Origin: Bacteroidales bacterium
Lineage (GTDB): Bacteria > Bacteroidota > Bacteroidia > Bacteroidales > Muribaculaceae
NCBI GenBank assembly: GCA_004552395.1
Contig: SFOK01000031.1
Span: forward strand, 1 to 16,508
Direction of reading: 5' to 3'
Length of the DNA stretch: 16,508 nt
Below the pieces are notes generated by a model that worked only from the letters and a program-made list of their open reading frames with translations, made no database searches and was not told where the DNA came from. Positions 14,588 to 16,508 of the stretch are shown here, piece after piece. Position numbers and translations under genes: made by a program. Numbering within the stretch: the stretch's first letter is position 1; each line of letters opens with the position of its first letter.

Positions 14588-14600
14588 GCATGGCGGGATG

Positions 14601-15728
14601 CTATTTAGTGAAGGCGTTCCAGCCCTGGGCGCGGAGCGGTATCTCGGTGTCGTCGCGTGTCACTATGGCGGCTCCGAGCTCGGGCTTGGTGACATAGCCG
14701 ATCAGATGAACGCCGGGCAGCTTCTCCACCTTCTCGTGGTCGGTGAGCGGCACGGTGAACAGCAGCTCATAGTCCTCGCCGCCGTTGAGCGCGGCGGTCA
14801 CAAGGTTCATGTTGAGCTCCTCGGCCATCACGGCTGTCTGGTAGTCGATCGGTATCTTGTCCTCGTAGACGCGCACTCCCACGCCGCTGTCATTCGATAG
14901 GTGCAGAAGCTCCGATGACAGGCCGTCGCTCACATCCATCATGGCTGTGGGCTTTATGCCGGCCTTGCGCAGCTCGGCCACTATGTCGCGGCGGGCTTCG
15001 GGCTTCAGTTGACGCTCAAGGATATATTCCTTGCCGCTGAAATCGGGCTGGAAATTCGGGTCGCCGCTCTGTGCGGCCACGCGGTTCTCGCGCTCGAGAA
15101 GCTGCAGACCCATATAGGCCGCGCCAAGGTCGCCCGATACACAGATAAGGTCGGTGGGCTTGGCGCCGCTGCGGTAGACCACATCCTCTTTGCGGGCGTC
15201 GCCTATGCAGGTGATGCTGATTATCAGACCGGTGGCCGACGCGCTCGTGTCGCCGCCCACAAGATCCACGCCGTAGGTATCGCATGCCAGACGGATGCCT
15301 GCATACAGTTCCTCGATATGCTGAAGCGAAAAACGGCTCGACACACCCAGGCTCACCAGAATCTGCCGCGGAGTGCCGTTCATGGCGTATATATCGCTCA
15401 GATTAACCACTACCGATTTGTAGCCCAAGTGTTTGAGCGGCACATAGCGCACGTCGAAATGTATACCCTCAAGCAGCAGGTCTGTGGTGACGAGCACCTC
15501 TTTATCGCCGTAGCTCAGCTGAGCGGCATCGTCGCCGACGCCCACTACTGTCGACTGATTCACATGCTTGATATTCTCGGTGAGGTGACGTATCAACCCG
15601 AACTCTCCAAGATCGGATATCTCGGTCTCTTTATTCTGACCTCGCGCCTTAGTCTTAGGCTCATTATTAGCCTCGGCGTTCGGCTCCTTATTAGCCTCGG
15701 TATTCGGCACTTGTTTCGCTTCTTCCAT
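14601..15728 (-). CDS. thiL: Thiamine-monophosphate kinase with an N-terminal repeat extension
   Basis: A 375-residue protein that phosphorylates thiamine phosphate with ATP to give thiamine diphosphate, the last step of TPP synthesis in the cytoplasm. ThiL motifs are complete: VGVGDDAA (D66, D67), DLLLEGIHF (83-91), NLSDIYAMNG (109-118), GGDTS (158-162), MDVSDGL (264-270) and GGEDYELLF (316-324). The family normally starts near residue 37 (EISDLGEFGLIRHL), so about 36 residues are extra. They are built from EAN/NEP-type repeats (EANKEP, EANNEP) and the DNA shows a 24-nt tandem duplication. No internal ATG restores a short form, so the extension is probably translated. No TPP riboswitch is visible upstream. 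Expression is probably from the PNP side, because no clear promoter lies in the 156-nt gap. Confidence 0.95.
   Translation of the reverse strand: MEEAKQVPNTEANKEPNAEANNEPKTKARGQNKETEISDLGEFGLIRHLTENIKHVNQSTVVGVGDDAAQLSYGDKEVLVTTDLLLEGIHFDVRYVPLKHLGYKSVVVNLSDIYAMNGTPRQILVSLGVSSRFSLQHIEELYAGIRLACDTYGVDLVGGDTSASATGLIISITCIGDARKEDVVYRSGAKPTDLICVSGDLGAAYMGLQLLERENRVAAQSGDPNFQPDFSGKEYILERQLKPEARRDIVAELRKAGIKPTAMMDVSDGLSSELLHLSNDSGVGVRVYEDKIPIDYQTAVMAEELNMNLVTAALNGGEDYELLFTVPLTDHEKVEKLPGVHLIGYVTKPELGAAIVTRDDTEIPLRAQGWNAFTK
15667..15714 (-). repeat. 24-nt tandem repeat at the 5' end of thiL
   Basis: Two adjacent 24-nt units (15667-15690 and 15691-15714) are nearly identical, both beginning TTAGCCTCGG on the plus strand; a degenerate partial third unit precedes them. 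Because 24 is a multiple of three, the repeat encodes an in-frame 8-residue duplication in the ThiL N-terminal extension (EANKEPN and EANNEPK pattern). Confidence 0.7.
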
Positions 15729-15766
15729 AGTAAAAATTATGCTCTCTATCTAAGATGCGTTTTTTA

Positions 15767-15806
15767 TGACGCGGTGCACCGACACCTTTTCTGATGCGAT
15801 GCACCG
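15767..15806. repeat. Imperfect direct repeat between thiL and PNP
   Basis: Two 15-nt units, at 15767-15781 and 15792-15806, match at 13 of 15 positions (shared core TGCACCG) with a 25-nt period. The first contains the perfect 10-bp palindrome CGGTGCACCG (15772-15781). They sit 40-80 nt upstream of the thiL start. They could be an operator pair or a decayed duplication. The rest of the 15729-15884 spacer shows only a small AGCC-GGCT stem after the PNP stop. Confidence 0.45.
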
Positions 15807-15884
15807 CTCTGTTATTCTATCAATTACGATGCTCTGTCCGGGCAAAGCCGCGGGGCTTAGCCTCAGTGGCTTAAATGGCTGCGG

Positions 15885-16439
15885 TTATTTGATGCGGGCC
15901 ACCATCTCCTTCATGATCTCGGTCATGAACGGCTGCGCTTTCACTGCGGCCTTCTGAACCTCCTCATGGGTGGGAACTTCGGTGATATCCTTGCCGCCTA
16001 GGTCGGTGATCACACTGACACCGAACACTTTCATGCCGGCGTGGTTGGCTACTATCACCTCGGGAACGGTCGACATTCCCACGGCATCGCCGCCGATCAC
16101 ACGGAAATACTCATACTCTGCCGGGGTCTCAAACGTCGGTCCGGCTGTGCCCACATACACGCCGTGCATCACACGGATATTCTTCTCGGCAGCTATCTCG
16201 TCGGCCATACGCACGAGGTCGTGGCTGTAAGCCTCGGTCATTGCCGGGAAACGGGGACCGAGCTCCTCAAAGTTCTTGCCGCGAAGAGGATTCTCCGGGA
16301 AAAGGTTGATATGGTCGGTGATGATCATGATGTCGCCGACACGGAACTCCTTGTTCATGCCGCCGGCTGCGTTGCTCACAAAGAGGGTATCCACACCGAT
16401 AGCCTTCATCACTCTCACGGGGAAGGACATCGCTTTCAT
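15885..16439 (-). CDS. punA: Purine nucleoside phosphorylase, N-terminal third missing
   Basis: The visible 184 codons encode the C-terminal two thirds of a class II (trimeric) PNP, which splits purine nucleosides with phosphate into base and ribose-1-phosphate for purine salvage. Recognisable parts are FPVRVMK (6-12), VSNAAGG (21-27), DHINLFPENPLRGKNF (about 42-57), a TAGPTFETPAEYEYFRV segment (about 98-114) with the substrate-binding Glu, and VGMSTVPEV (about 119-127). Full-length family members have about 270 residues, and the phosphate-binding N-terminal part (GTGLG and GRFHYYEGY-type blocks) should lie directly before this ATG. The DNA upstream (16440-16508) does not encode it in any frame. 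So this is either a chimeric contig end or a truncated, probably inactive gene. The ATG at 16439 is only the first in-frame Met. Confidence 0.85.
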   Translation of the reverse strand: MKAMSFPVRVMKAIGVDTLFVSNAAGGMNKEFRVGDIMIITDHINLFPENPLRGKNFEELGPRFPAMTEAYSHDLVRMADEIAAEKNIRVMHGVYVGTAGPTFETPAEYEYFRVIGGDAVGMSTVPEVIVANHAGMKVFGVSVITDLGGKDITEVPTHEEVQKAAVKAQPFMTEIMKEMVARIK

Positions 16440-16508
16440 TCGGCTGTGCGCTTGTTTCCGCCGGCACGGGCGTGCTCGGCTCGGCTTGCTGCTGTTGCTT
16501 TGCGGCTT
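16440..16508 (-). other. Unrelated coding-like segment at the window edge (Q/P/E-rich frame)
   Basis: In the frame one base off from PNP, this segment reads as a hydrophilic peptide with a KQQQQ run followed by PSTPVPAETSAQP, typical of a disordered linker or protein tail. In the PNP frame it gives an Arg/Cys/Lys-rich string with no resemblance to PNP. The off-frame reading continues to a stop near 16267. It may be the end of another gene joined here by rearrangement or by misassembly. Confidence 0.3.

Noticed and set aside
15729..15884. TPP riboswitch upstream of thiL
   Set aside because: The conserved TPP-sensing core (CUGAGA and the paired pyrophosphate-binding region) was not found on the minus strand.

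Overview
The window comes from a Bacteroidota chromosome, almost certainly Bacteroidales. The evidence is a complete moxR-DUF58-batA/B/C/D/E operon, a MutS2 with Smr domain, start sites preceded by A-rich rather than strong Shine-Dalgarno leaders, and two promoters matching the Bacteroides -7 box TAnnTTTG. GC-rich genes with AT-rich spacers suggest a Muribaculaceae-like gut lineage, but that is inference only. Every supported gene reads on the minus strand, so biological order runs from high to low coordinates.

Layout in transcription order. (1) 16508-14601: a purine nucleoside phosphorylase missing its N-terminal third, then thiL, which carries an unusual repeat-rich N-terminal extension. 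The 69 bases at the window end (16440-16508) do not encode the expected PNP N-terminus in any frame, which points to a contig-edge chimera or a rearrangement. (2) 14600-14313: a spacer with inverted and direct repeats and the bat operon promoter. (3) 14312-5687: the operon, as moxR ATPase, DUF58 protein, a membrane protein with a DUF4381-like C-terminal region and lysine-rich tail, batA, batB (VWA/MIDAS membrane proteins), batC (TPR lipoprotein with a long Q/N/K/D-rich tail), batD (large exported Ig-like protein with one C-terminal membrane segment) and batE (TPR, two membrane segments, SH3-like). Gaps are 2-40 nt, with one 4-nt overlap. (4) 5686-5005: an AT-rich spacer and a small HTH protein with a structured leader. 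(5) 5004-3901: a DUF2007-like plus tandem universal-stress protein. (6) 3772-1304: mutS2. (7) 1303-1040: a well-formed terminator hairpin followed at once by a consensus promoter. (8) 1039-1: a membrane-anchored SGNH hydrolase translationally coupled (TGATG) to the start of an MBOAT O-acyltransferase, a typical cell-envelope O-acylation pair.

The central operon should encode an envelope machine. MoxR ATPase and the DUF58 protein act on the cytoplasmic side. BatA and BatB present metal-dependent VWA domains next to the membrane, and BatC, BatD and BatE supply periplasmic protein-protein interaction domains. The family is known (Bacteroides aerotolerance), but its biochemical task is still unsettled. 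No CRISPR array, mobile element, rRNA or tRNA was seen. The strongest anomalies are the broken PNP 5' end, the basic tail of the DUF4381-like protein, the ThiL extension, and the structured leader of the HTH gene.
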